From positions 224,427-288,426 of the forward strand of contig NZ_JALJRA010000004.1 in assembly GCF_022968135.1 (NCBI RefSeq): 64,000 nucleotides of DNA. The letters run 5' to 3'. The stretch is from Pseudorhizobium tarimense. GTDB lineage: Bacteria > Pseudomonadota > Alphaproteobacteria > Rhizobiales > Rhizobiaceae. The notes beneath the pieces are model-generated. The model was not told the origin of the DNA and ran no database searches. It worked only from the letters and a program-made list of their open reading frames with translations. Positions 17,805 through 26,377 of the stretch are shown here, in pieces (position 1 is the first letter of the stretch; every line of letters begins with the position of its first letter). The translations under genes were made by a program, and so were the position numbers.

Positions 17805-18968
17805 ATGCGAATTATCGACATCTGTGAGGTCACCAAGCCAATCGCTTCTCCCATTCGCAACGCCTATATCGATTTCAGCAAGATGACCGCGAGCCTGGTG
17901 GCGGTTGTTACCGATGTCGTTCGCGATGGACGCAGGGTGATCGGCTATGGCTTCAACTCCAATGGCCGATATGGGCAAGGCGGTCTGATACGAGAGCGGT
18001 TCAGGGATCGCATTCTGGAGGCCGCTCCGGAGAGCCTCCTGAACGAGGCCCGGGACAACCTCGACCCGCACAAGATCTGGTCCGCAATGATGGCTAACGA
18101 AAAGCCGGGCGGTCATGGCGAACGCTCGGTCGCGGTCGGAACCATAGACATGGCCGTGTGGGATGCGGTTGCGAAGATTGCAGACAAACCCCTCTTCCGG
18201 TTACTCGCCGACATGAAGGGCGTTGAGGCAAACCCGAAGGTGTTTGTCTATGCCGCAGGTGGCTATTATTATCCCGGCAAGGACGATAGCGCCCTGCGCC
18301 GCGAAATGCGCGGCTACCTCGATCGTGGCTATACTGTGGTCAAGATGAAGATCGGCGGCGCTTCCATTGATGACGATCGGCGTCGGATCGAGGCCGTGCT
18401 GGATGAAATCGGCGCAGATGCACAGCTCGCGGTGGACGCCAACGGGCGTTTTGATCTGGAGACGGCGATTACCTACGCCAAGATGCTGCGCCAGTACCCG
18501 CTCTTCTGGTACGAAGAGATCGGCGACCCGCTGGACTACGCGCTGCAGGCGGCAATGTCCGAGTTCTACGAAGCCCCCATGGCAACAGGAGAGAACCTGT
18601 TTTCGCACCAGGATGCGCGCAACCTCCTGAGGTATGGAGGGATGCGGCCGGACCGGGATTATCTGCAGTTCGATTGCGCCCTGTCCTATGGGCTGGTGGA
18701 ATATCTGAAGACCTTGGACGTCCTGCACCAGTTCGGCTGGTCCCCTTCCCGCTGCATCCCCCATGGCGGCCACCAAATGTCTCTCAACATCGCTGCCGGT
18801 TTGGGACTTGGAGGCAATGAGAGCTATCCCGATCTATTCCAACCCTATGGCGGATTTCCGGATGGTGTCCGGGTCGTCGACGGATTCATCACCATGCCGG
18901 AGCTTCCGGGATTAGGGTTCGAAGGGAAGTCGGATCTGATCAAGGTGATGCGAGACCTGGCGACCTGA
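17805..18968 (+). CDS. tarD: D(-)-tartrate dehydratase (enolase superfamily)
   Basis: A 387-residue enzyme that follows Bradyrhizobium TarD closely throughout (ITKPI/VTKPIxSPIRNAYIDF, GYGFNSNGRYGQGGLIRERF, HGERSVAVGTIDMAVWDAVAKIA). It dehydrates D-tartrate to oxaloacetate with Mg2+. The catalytic groups are in place: KMK with K180 and K182, metal ligands in VDANG (D211), YEE (E237) and TGEN (E263), and H320 in PHGGH, corresponding to the base Lys and acid His of the characterised enzyme. The ATG at 17805 has AAGGA upstream. A separate transcription unit from the L/meso-tartrate genes. Confidence 0.9.
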   Translation: MRIIDICEVTKPIASPIRNAYIDFSKMTASLVAVVTDVVRDGRRVIGYGFNSNGRYGQGGLIRERFRDRILEAAPESLLNEARDNLDPHKIWSAMMANEKPGGHGERSVAVGTIDMAVWDAVAKIADKPLFRLLADMKGVEANPKVFVYAAGGYYYPGKDDSALRREMRGYLDRGYTVVKMKIGGASIDDDRRRIEAVLDEIGADAQLAVDANGRFDLETAITYAKMLRQYPLFWYEEIGDPLDYALQAAMSEFYEAPMATGENLFSHQDARNLLRYGGMRPDRDYLQFDCALSYGLVEYLKTLDVLHQFGWSPSRCIPHGGHQMSLNIAAGLGLGGNESYPDLFQPYGGFPDGVRVVDGFITMPELPGLGFEGKSDLIKVMRDLAT

Positions 18969-18991
18969 CCCAGGAGCATACCTCCCGCCGG

Positions 18992-19846
18992 CTACTCAAG
19001 AGTCTCAGCCGACAGGTCTGTGTCCGTCTGATCAAGAAGCGCCTGTGCACGTTCAACGACCGGCCGGTCGATCATCTTGCCATCGAGCTGCACGACGCCG
19101 CCTTTCGCCAAGCTGGCGGCAGCAACGATCCGACGCGCCTGGTCGACCTCGGCCTTCGTCGGCGCAAAGCCCTCATTAACAGCCGCCACCTGCCGCGGGT
19201 GCAGACATAGCTTTGCAGTGAAGCCGAGAGCGCGGGCGCGTGCAATGTCGACAGCCAGCATCGCCGCGTCCTCGAGATCGACGGTGACCCCATCAATCGG
19301 CGGCGGCAAGCCTGCGTGACGCGACGCGATAGTGATCTGCAACCGCACCGGATCTAGGCTCGCACCAGTGTCCGGAATGCGCGCATCGAGCCCGAAGTCG
19401 AGATTGCCGAAGGCAATGCGGCAGACACATGACAGGGTCGCAATCTCCTGGACCTCTATGTAGCCTTCGACACTTTCGATAAGGGGGATCAAGCGACGGC
19501 CGGGCAAGTGGCGGGACACGTGGCTCAATGCAGCGACATTCGCCTTCGGGACCATGATGAGCGCTTCGCCGAAACCGGCGAGCGCCTCGATGTCGGAGGC
19601 AAACCAGGGCGTATCGGCGCCGTTGATGCGAAGAACGCCCGCCCCGCCCTGAGCGAACCAAGCCATGGCGGCGGACCGCGCCGTTTCCTTTTCGTCCGGT
19701 ACAACTGCATCCTCCAGATCGATGATGATGGTGTCGGCACCAGAGGCGGTGGCCTTGGCGAAACGGTCGGGACGGTTACCCGGAACGAAGAGATAGCTCG
19801 CCGGCTGCCTCCGATCTGCAGTTCGCGACTCTTGAGCGTCAGTCAT
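18992..19846 (-). CDS. CitE-like CoA-ester lyase (HpcH/HpaI family; citramalyl-CoA lyase candidate)
   Basis: A 284-residue TIM-barrel lyase of the CitE/Ccl group. SYLFVPGNRPDRFAKA at the N-terminus, DTIIIDLEDAV, RINGADTPWFASDI, the VPKAN strand, PLIESVEGY and FGNLDFGLD are the family motifs, with E and D metal ligands. Members cleave (S)-citramalyl-CoA, malyl-CoA or similar 3-hydroxyacyl-CoA esters. Last gene of the 19-31 kb leftward operon; its start overlaps the stop of the hydratase gene by 8 bp. Next to a hydratase and a CoA-transferase, citramalyl-CoA lyase activity is the best guess. Confidence 0.8.
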   Translation of the reverse strand: MTDAQESRTADRRQPASYLFVPGNRPDRFAKATASGADTIIIDLEDAVVPDEKETARSAAMAWFAQGGAGVLRINGADTPWFASDIEALAGFGEALIMVPKANVAALSHVSRHLPGRRLIPLIESVEGYIEVQEIATLSCVCRIAFGNLDFGLDARIPDTGASLDPVRLQITIASRHAGLPPPIDGVTVDLEDAAMLAVDIARARALGFTAKLCLHPRQVAAVNEGFAPTKAEVDQARRIVAAASLAKGGVVQLDGKMIDRPVVERAQALLDQTDTDLSAETLE

Positions 19847-20696
19847 CGAAACTCGCCGTTGCCTGCATGGCGAGTTCCCCTTCGGGGCCCCGCGCCCAGA
19901 GTGACAAGCCGCCATGATTTTCGGAGGTGACGGCCTCCAGATGGAACGGGCGATCAACGAAGAGCGGCGCCATCGCCCGGAAGGCGAAACAACAGATCGG
20001 AGCACCGTCCCTGCAACGGGTAGCGAGTCCGTGCAGCAGCGTAGCGACCAGGGGCCCGTGCACGACAAGATCGCGATAGCCCTCCACCAGCCGGGCATAG
20101 GACTGGTCGTAATGGATGCGATGGCCGTTGTCAGTCAGTGCGGAGTAATGGAAAAGCAGCACGGGGTCCGGTACCAAAACTTCCGACCACCGCGCGTCGT
20201 CCGGTGCTGAATCGGGAGAGGCGCCTGGACCACCCGCCAGGGCCGCTTCGCGAAAGACGAGGTCCTGCTCCTCCTCAATGCAGAGCGTGCTCGCGTGTGA
20301 AATCCGGTGGCGGATCGTCACGACGCCGAGACGGCCCGACCGGCCAGTCTTCATGGAGACATCGATGATTTCGCTCTCACGGATCGCCTCCGCCCCGACC
20401 AACAGCGGCGCGTGATAGACAAGTCGGCCGCCGGCCCACATGCGGCGCGGCAGGCCGATCTCCGGCACGAACAGGCCGCGCCTCGGATGCCCGTCCGGCC
20501 CCAGTTCGCTACGCCGCGCCACCGGATTGAAGAACATCCAGTGCCAGGCAGGCGGGAGGGATGCGCCACCTCCCGGCACACTGTCGAGGTCAAGCGCCGC
20601 TGCCAACGCCGCAGCGCGAGCCGGCGAGATGACCGCGCGCCGACACTCTGTCCGGCCGATAGCTTCCCTGCCGTCCGGGATAATGTCCGAAGGCAT
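19839..20696 (-). CDS. Itaconyl-/mesaconyl-C4-CoA hydratase-like protein (double hot-dog, MaoC type)
   Basis: A 285-residue protein of the FAS1-dehydratase/MaoC-like type. The N-terminal half has WHWMFFNP and LPRRMWAGGRL, and the C-terminal half contains FHYSALTDNGHRIHYDQSYA, the active-site motif of hydratase-2 hot-dog folds (D and H). Family members include mesaconyl-C4-CoA hydratase and bacterial itaconyl-CoA hydratase (Ich). In this operon it lies between a PrpD gene and the CitE-like lyase, exactly where a hydratase forming citramalyl-CoA would be needed. The precise CoA ester is inference. Confidence 0.78.
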   Translation of the reverse strand: MPSDIIPDGREAIGRTECRRAVISPARAAALAAALDLDSVPGGGASLPPAWHWMFFNPVARRSELGPDGHPRRGLFVPEIGLPRRMWAGGRLVYHAPLLVGAEAIRESEIIDVSMKTGRSGRLGVVTIRHRISHASTLCIEEEQDLVFREAALAGGPGASPDSAPDDARWSEVLVPDPVLLFHYSALTDNGHRIHYDQSYARLVEGYRDLVVHGPLVATLLHGLATRCRDGAPICCFAFRAMAPLFVDRPFHLEAVTSENHGGLSLWARGPEGELAMQATASFDD

Positions 20697-20721
20697 CGCT
20701 CCTCCTTCCTTCTCGCGCGAG

Positions 20722-22191
20722 CTATGCCAGGCTTAGCCAGTCCAGCAGGTCAAAAATCAGTCCGACATCGGAAGCCTCGTCCAGCGACCACACGAAATCG
20801 ACGACCTGCTGCATGCGATCCGCGTCTATCAGACCATCAGCGCAGTCCCTAAACTTGCCTTCCAGCTCTGCATCGGAGAGTGGATTGTGCGGGCTGCCGC
20901 GATAGTCTTCATTCGCCCAGCGCTCGATATGCCGGCCGTCTTTCGTCGTTACCTCGATCTTCGATCGGATGCGATCCCAGCCCATGTCCTCAATGGACTG
21001 GTCGAAGGCGGTTTCGATCCGCCGCTGCATGTCCTGGGACGCCTTCGAGGAGACGAATTCGTCGGTAAATTCCGCCTTGCCGGCGCGACCTGCGAGTATT
21101 ATGGCAGTCAGCAGGAACGCGAACGAGAATTTTCCCTCGAGTTCCGTTGTCGCGATACGGAAGCGGATGGGGCCAAGCACGTTGCTGCCGGCCTTCAGCC
21201 TCACCGACACGATGTCTTCTGCCGCAAGGCCATTCTCGCGCATCAGGAAGAGCATCGCATCCATACTGGGATGAGTAAGCACGCCCGACGGATACGGTTT
21301 GATCGAGATGCCGGGGCTCACGATCGTGTGCGGCTTGCCGAAGCGATCGCGCACCAGCGCCGGCTCGCCCCCTGGTCCGGCAATCGCCAGATACCCCCAA
21401 CGACCATCGAGTGCCTCCGGATTGGCGGACAGGCCGTGACGAGAAAGCAGCGCCGCCGTCACGCCGTTTTCGGCTGCCCGGCCGACGTGCATCGGCTTCG
21501 TCATCGTCCCAAACCCGGCGCGGATGCCGGATGCCATCGAGGCGGCAAGGCCTAGCGCCTGCGCCACGCCGGCAGCATCGAGGCCAAGCATCTTCGCCGC
21601 CGCAGCGGCCGCCGCAAAGGTGCCGATGGTTCCGGATGTGTGGAATCCACGCATGTAGTGGTCCGGATTGATCGCCTCGGCGACCTTGCAGCCCACCTCG
21701 AACCCGGCCAGGAAGGCCGTCAGGAAGCGCTTGCCGTCGACGGGATGTCCTGTCTCCTTGGCGACAAGATCCGAAATTGTAAGCGCCGCGATCAGCGGCG
21801 GCATCGTCGGATGCATCAGCAATCCATAGGGGCGGCCGGGACCCTCCGCGAGTTGTGTGTCGTCCCAATCCATCGCATGACCGGCCGTCCCGCCCCAGAG
21901 AGCGGCGAGATGGGCGGGCACCCAGCTTGCCGCCCTGCCTATCAAACGGGCCTGGGGTGTGCCGCCAAGGCTCTCGACATAGGCACCGAGTGGTTTCATG
22001 CCCGGCTGTTCCGATCCGGCGAGTGCCACGGCGAGACCGTCGAGCACGCAGCGCCGGGCGAGCCAGAGCGTCTCGTTGTCGAGATCGTCATAGTCGAGGT
22101 CGGCGACGAAGCTGGCGGCGGCTTTTGTAAGACCGGCAAGATGGACGTGCGGATCATCGCTCGCGGCGGACGTCATCGGATGCTGGTTCAC
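20722..22191 (-). CDS. MmgE/PrpD-family protein (paralog 1)
   Basis: A 489-residue member of the family that includes 2-methylcitrate dehydratase (PrpD) and cis-aconitate decarboxylase. The active-site segment HAMDWDDTQL, LMHPTMPPLIAAL, RGFHTSGTIGTFAAAAAAAKMLGL, GTMTKPMHVGRAAENG and IKPYPSGVLTHPSMDAM are conserved family features. It lies between the CoA-transferase and hydratase genes, the same neighbourhood that a PrpD homolog occupies in the Pseudomonas itaconate operon. Whether it dehydrates, decarboxylates or isomerises cannot be told. It resembles paralog 3 (38233-39657) more than the other two. Confidence 0.82.
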   Translation of the reverse strand: MNQHPMTSAASDDPHVHLAGLTKAAASFVADLDYDDLDNETLWLARRCVLDGLAVALAGSEQPGMKPLGAYVESLGGTPQARLIGRAASWVPAHLAALWGGTAGHAMDWDDTQLAEGPGRPYGLLMHPTMPPLIAALTISDLVAKETGHPVDGKRFLTAFLAGFEVGCKVAEAINPDHYMRGFHTSGTIGTFAAAAAAAKMLGLDAAGVAQALGLAASMASGIRAGFGTMTKPMHVGRAAENGVTAALLSRHGLSANPEALDGRWGYLAIAGPGGEPALVRDRFGKPHTIVSPGISIKPYPSGVLTHPSMDAMLFLMRENGLAAEDIVSVRLKAGSNVLGPIRFRIATTELEGKFSFAFLLTAIILAGRAGKAEFTDEFVSSKASQDMQRRIETAFDQSIEDMGWDRIRSKIEVTTKDGRHIERWANEDYRGSPHNPLSDAELEGKFRDCADGLIDADRMQQVVDFVWSLDEASDVGLIFDLLDWLSLA

Positions 22192-22233
22192 GGTCTTCCT
22201 CCCAGGGTACGTATCTGCGCATGTCTCTTTGGT

Positions 22234-23355
22234 TCAGCCGAACTCCCGGCGGATCGCTGCACCGTCGGTATCGATGGACGGAACCGGTCCGAATGCAGGA
22301 GCCCTGCCCCGCCGGCGTGCCGGCGGGGCAGGCACGGAAACCGTGCCGCCATCCATTTCGACGTCGATCCGTCTCAGATGCGGGTGCTCGGCCAGGTCGA
22401 GCGGTGTGTTGACCATGGCGTAGGCGATGCCTGCCGCGTCAAGGCGTTCGATCATCGTCTCGTGCGACTCCGCGGCGAACGCTGTCTCGATCAGGTCGTC
22501 CACCACCGTACGGTTCTCAATCCGGCGGAAGGCGTCGCTGAAGCGCGGATCTGTCCGGAGCGAGGCGTCGCCCATGACGATGCCGCAGAAGGAATGCCAT
22601 TCGCGCTCGTTCTGGATAGATATCAGGACACCTCGCCCGTCAGCGCAGGTGAAGACGCCGTAGGGTGCAATCGAAGGGTGGCGCAGCCCCATGCGCGGCG
22701 GGTTCGTGCCTGCGCCCTCCGCCTGGAGCAGCGGCACCGCCATCCAGTCGGCCATGGCGTCGAACATGGCAACGTCGATCACGGCTCCACGGCTGGATAA
22801 TCCTCGTTCGATCAGCGCCTCGAGGATCGCCGCATGCGCATACATGCCGGTGCCGATATCGCAGACCGAAATACCAACACGCGCGGCCTCCTCAGGAGTA
22901 CCGGTCACCGATGCCAGCCCGCTTTCCGCCTGGATCAGGAGATCGTAGGCCTTGCGATCGCGATGCGGCCCGTGGTCGCCGTAGCCGGAAATGTGGCACT
23001 GGACCAGCGTCGGGTTGAGCCCCTCCAGCACGTCCACGCCGAGCCCGAGGCGGCCTACGGCGCCGGGTGCGAGGTTTTCGACGAAGACGTCCGCCTTGAC
23101 GAGCATCGCCTTCAGCACCGCCAGGTCCTCCGCCTGCTTCAAATCGAGCGCAATCGACTGCTTGCCGCGATTGAGCCAGACGAAATAGGACGAGTGCCCC
23201 TTAGCCAGCCTGTCATAATTCCGCGCGAAATCGCCTTCTGGGCGCTCGACCTTGATCACCCGCGCACCGGCATCCGCCAATCGCGAGGTGCAGAACGGAG
23301 CTGCAACCGCCTGTTCCAGCGAGACGACGAGCAATCCATCGAGGGGTCCGACCAT
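22234..23355 (-). CDS. Family III CoA-transferase (CaiB/BaiF; itaconate CoA-transferase candidate)
   Basis: A 373-residue CoA-transferase. LDGLLVVSLEQAVAAPFCTSRLADAGARVIKVERPEGDFAR at the N-terminus, LNRGKQSIALDLK, FVENLAPGAVGRLGLG, and the catalytic-Asp segment AYDLLIQAESGLASVTG identify family III. It would move CoA from succinyl-CoA or acetyl-CoA onto a di- or tricarboxylate. The gene order with an acyl-CoA dehydrogenase upstream and PrpD, hydratase and lyase downstream matches the content of itaconate degradation operons, hence the suggested substrate type. Confidence 0.8.
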   Translation of the reverse strand: MVGPLDGLLVVSLEQAVAAPFCTSRLADAGARVIKVERPEGDFARNYDRLAKGHSSYFVWLNRGKQSIALDLKQAEDLAVLKAMLVKADVFVENLAPGAVGRLGLGVDVLEGLNPTLVQCHISGYGDHGPHRDRKAYDLLIQAESGLASVTGTPEEAARVGISVCDIGTGMYAHAAILEALIERGLSSRGAVIDVAMFDAMADWMAVPLLQAEGAGTNPPRMGLRHPSIAPYGVFTCADGRGVLISIQNEREWHSFCGIVMGDASLRTDPRFSDAFRRIENRTVVDDLIETAFAAESHETMIERLDAAGIAYAMVNTPLDLAEHPHLRRIDVEMDGGTVSVPAPPARRRGRAPAFGPVPSIDTDGAAIRREFG

Positions 23356-23367
23356 CCTCCAGGCTCC

Positions 23368-24546
23368 TCAATAGGACCGGGGCATGCCAAGCACATGCTC
23401 GGACAGATAGGCGAGGATGAGGTTCGTCGAGATTGGCGCCACCTGGTAGAGCCGCGTCTCGCGGAACTTGCGCTCGACGTCGTATTCCTCCGCGAAACCG
23501 AACCCGCCATGGGTCTGCATGCAGGTATCGGCCGCCTGCCAAGAAGCTTCGGAAGCCAAAAGCTTCGCCATGTTCGCTTCAGGGCCGCAGGCCTCGCCCC
23601 GATCGAAGCGCTCCGCCGCCCGGTAGACCATCAGCTTCGCCGCCTCTGCCGCCGCATAAGCTCGTGCGATTGGGAACTGGACGCCCTGGTTCTGGCCAAT
23701 CGGTCGGCCGAAGACGACGCGCTCGTTGGCATAGCGCGTAGAGGTCCTGGTGAACCAGGTGGCGTCGCCGATGCATTCGGCAGCGATCAGGATGCGCTCG
23801 GCATTCATGCCGTCGAGGATGTAGCTGAAACCGTTGCCCTCCTCGCCAATCAGGCTATCGGCCGGAATTTCCACATTGTCGAAGAAGACCTCCGTGGTTG
23901 CATGGTTCAGCATGGCGCGGATCGGCTTGATGGAGAGCCCGTGGCCGAGGGCCGCCTTCATGTCGACGAGGAAGACTGAGAGCCCGTCGCGCTTGCGCGC
24001 CACCTTGTCCTTCGCCGTTGTTCGGGCGAGCAGGATCATCAGGTCGGAATGCTCGGCGCGCGAGGTCCAGACCTTCTGGCCGTTGATGACGTAGCGATCG
24101 CCTCGCTTTTCGGCGAAGGTGCGGATCGACGTAGTATCGGTTCCAGCCGTCGGCTCCGTCACGCCGAAAGCCTGGAGCCGCGTCTCGCCGGTCGCAATCT
24201 TCGGCAGCCAGAGCATCTTCTGCGCTTCGCTGCCGTGGCGCAGCAACGTCCCCATCGTGTACATCTGCGCGTGCAGTGCGGCCGCATTGCAGCCCTGCGA
24301 ATGAACCTCTTCCAAAATGTTGGTGGCGACCGTGATGCCCTGCCCGCTGCCGCCATACTCCTCCGGCACCAGCACGCCCAGAAAGCCGCCATCCGTCATC
24401 GCCTTCACGAAGGCGGTAGGATAAGCCTTTTCGCGATCCAGTTCGCGCCAGTATTCGCCGGGAAAGCCGGCGCAGAGTGACGCTACCGACTGGCGAATTT
24501 CGCGGATCGTATCGGCATCAACCATCGCTGCCTGCTCCTCGTTCAT
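23368..24546 (-). CDS. Acyl-CoA dehydrogenase
   Basis: A 392-residue FAD enzyme. QAFGVTEPTAGTDTTSIRT is the flavin-binding signature, the NGQKVWTSRAEHSDLMILLART strand follows, and FGRPIGQNQGVQFPIA and CMQTHGGFGFAEEYDVERKFRETRLYQVAPISTN complete the C-terminal helical domain. It likely introduces a double bond into a dicarboxyl-CoA (for example a methylsuccinyl-type ester) or works in reverse of such a step. Start ATG 24546; ATG 24525 has a better GAGGAG site and is equally plausible. An acyl-CoA dehydrogenase is also part of the Pseudomonas itaconate operon. Confidence 0.83.
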   Translation of the reverse strand: MNEEQAAMVDADTIREIRQSVASLCAGFPGEYWRELDREKAYPTAFVKAMTDGGFLGVLVPEEYGGSGQGITVATNILEEVHSQGCNAAALHAQMYTMGTLLRHGSEAQKMLWLPKIATGETRLQAFGVTEPTAGTDTTSIRTFAEKRGDRYVINGQKVWTSRAEHSDLMILLARTTAKDKVARKRDGLSVFLVDMKAALGHGLSIKPIRAMLNHATTEVFFDNVEIPADSLIGEEGNGFSYILDGMNAERILIAAECIGDATWFTRTSTRYANERVVFGRPIGQNQGVQFPIARAYAAAEAAKLMVYRAAERFDRGEACGPEANMAKLLASEASWQAADTCMQTHGGFGFAEEYDVERKFRETRLYQVAPISTNLILAYLSEHVLGMPRSY

Positions 24547-24569
24547 TGCTGCGTTTCTCGCGCCACCGC

Positions 24570-25625
24570 TCAAGTGTTCGCCGCCTCGTCGGTGCCTTCG
24601 GCACGGACCGCGAAGCGGACGAGCAGCGGCGGCGCGATGATGTTGGTGAGGAAGGAACGGGTGAACTGGAAGCCCGCGACAATGGCGGCGGCGGCACCGA
24701 GCGCCTTGGCGGAGGCGATCATCTCGCCAAGGCCACCGGGAGCGACACCGAGTGCCAGCGACACGGGCGCGACATCGATGAAGAGGCGCAGGATCGGCAC
24801 GAACCCGAACACCATAATGAGGATGAGCCCGCCGCTGCAGATTATGGCGGCGATTGCAGCCCGCGGTACCCGCGCAAAATCCTCCTTCTTCAGCCGCGCA
24901 CCGAGCGAAAAGCCGATGAGAACCTGCGCGCCAACGATCAACCACCCCGGCATGGTGGCGATGGAGACATTCATCGACACCAGCGCGATACCGACCGCCA
25001 TCGGCATGATGACCCACGGGTTCAGCACGCCGAGCTTCGCGGTAACGATCGAGAGTAACAGTCCGCCGAGGACGCATGCGGCGAGCGCCGCAAGACTGGC
25101 ATGTGGATCGACTTCAGCGGCGACGGCACTGCGGTCGATGCCGAAGAGAAAGGGAACCAGGACGACGATCATCACGACGCGCAGCGTGTGCACAACCATG
25201 ACCACATCCGCCTGCGCGCCGGTCTCGCGTGCCAGCGAGGCCATTTCCGACATCCCGGCGGGCAGGGTCGAAAGCAGCGCAGTCTTGCGGTCGACGCCGG
25301 CGATCTTCTGAAGGGGAAAGGCGAGAGCCACGCCGAGCGCATTGGCGACGAAGGCGGCGACGATCATCGCCGGGAGGAAGGACCAGAGTTCACCGAGAAT
25401 GCCGGGGGTCAGGATTGCCGCCGTCGCGCCGCCGATCAGGAGTTGGCCGAGACGCCTTGCATATTTTGTCTTACCGCCGAGCCCGACGGTGTTGGCATAG
25501 ACGGCGCTGCCGACCATGGCGCCGAGGATCCAGGCGAGCGGAATTCCGGTCAGGGACAGGAGCCAACCCACCACGGCCGAGGTGGCGATGCCGCCGGCAA
25601 GCGTGAGGTTGGTCCCAAGGATCAT
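24570..25625 (-). CDS. AbrB-family (DUF-type) membrane permease, copy 1
   Basis: A 351-residue protein with about ten hydrophobic segments in two repeats, each beginning with a LPLAWILGAMVGSA / MPGWLIVGAQVLIGFSLGARL-type element. This is the AbrB duplication family of membrane proteins (sometimes called ammonia-monooxygenase-like), which often accompany tripartite carboxylate genes and are presumed transporters. GVAPGGLGEMIASAKALGA is a typical family stretch. It overlaps the SDR gene by 4 bp. Substrate and direction are unknown. Confidence 0.75.
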   Translation of the reverse strand: MILGTNLTLAGGIATSAVVGWLLSLTGIPLAWILGAMVGSAVYANTVGLGGKTKYARRLGQLLIGGATAAILTPGILGELWSFLPAMIVAAFVANALGVALAFPLQKIAGVDRKTALLSTLPAGMSEMASLARETGAQADVVMVVHTLRVVMIVVLVPFLFGIDRSAVAAEVDPHASLAALAACVLGGLLLSIVTAKLGVLNPWVIMPMAVGIALVSMNVSIATMPGWLIVGAQVLIGFSLGARLKKEDFARVPRAAIAAIICSGGLILIMVFGFVPILRLFIDVAPVSLALGVAPGGLGEMIASAKALGAAAAIVAGFQFTRSFLTNIIAPPLLVRFAVRAEGTDEAANT

Positions 25626-26377
25626 GACAGGTAGGCACCGCCGTTGACATGCAGCGTCTCGCCGGTGACGTAGCGCCCGGCCGCACCAGCAAGGTAGGCG
25701 ACCGCCTCGGCGACCTCCTCCGGCTTTCCATGTCGGCCGACGAGGTTCTTGCGGCTGCCGTGGTGCCTCGGCGCCGCTCCGTCATTGCTGATGCGCACCG
25801 TCTCGATAAGGCCCGGTGCGACGCAATTGACGGTCATGCCCTTCGACGAGAGCTCGTGCGCCATGGCCTTCGTCAGCCCCACCACGCCGGCCTTTGCGGT
25901 GATGACATGCGCCCGGTGCGCCGCCCCGGTATGGCCGGTCAATCCGCCGAGATTGATGATCGCCGCCTGGTCGCTTTTCTCCAGGTACTGAAGAGCTGCC
26001 TGTGAAACGAGGAAGACAGCATCGAGCGCAACCCCCATCACCTTGCGCCAGTCAGCATAGGTGATATCCGCGAAGGCGGCTTCGGGCCGGATCGCGGCAT
26101 TATTGACGACGACATCGAGCCTGCCGAAGGCATCTGCCGCCTCCCGCACAACCCTGACCGCTACCTCCGGGTTAGACAGGTCGCCGCTCACCAGAACCGC
26201 ACGTCGTCCGAGCGCCTCGACGGCCGCAACCGTCTCGCGGCCGGCAGTCGTGTCGTTCGCCACGTGCACGACGATGTCCGCTCCACGCCCCGCAAGCGCA
26301 ACGGCAATGGCCCGGCCGATATTGCGCGAGGCGCCGGTGACAAGGGCGACGCGGCCCTGAAGATCGCTCGTCGTCAT
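25622..26377 (-). CDS. Short-chain dehydrogenase/reductase, copy 1
   Basis: A 251-residue classical SDR: VTGASRNIGRAIA cofactor glycine motif near residue 14, NNAA at about 91, and AAHRAHVITAKAGVVG with K of the catalytic triad; the usual YxxxK tyrosine position is occupied by H/V residues (AHVITAK), which is atypical. It ends with GAAGRYVTGETLHVNGGAYL. Overlaps the AbrB gene by 4 bp and the PrpD gene by 4 bp, so these three genes are translationally coupled. Probably acts on a hydroxy-acid intermediate. Confidence 0.8.
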   Translation of the reverse strand: MTTSDLQGRVALVTGASRNIGRAIAVALAGRGADIVVHVANDTTAGRETVAAVEALGRRAVLVSGDLSNPEVAVRVVREAADAFGRLDVVVNNAAIRPEAAFADITYADWRKVMGVALDAVFLVSQAALQYLEKSDQAAIINLGGLTGHTGAAHRAHVITAKAGVVGLTKAMAHELSSKGMTVNCVAPGLIETVRISNDGAAPRHHGSRKNLVGRHGKPEEVAEAVAYLAGAAGRYVTGETLHVNGGAYLS

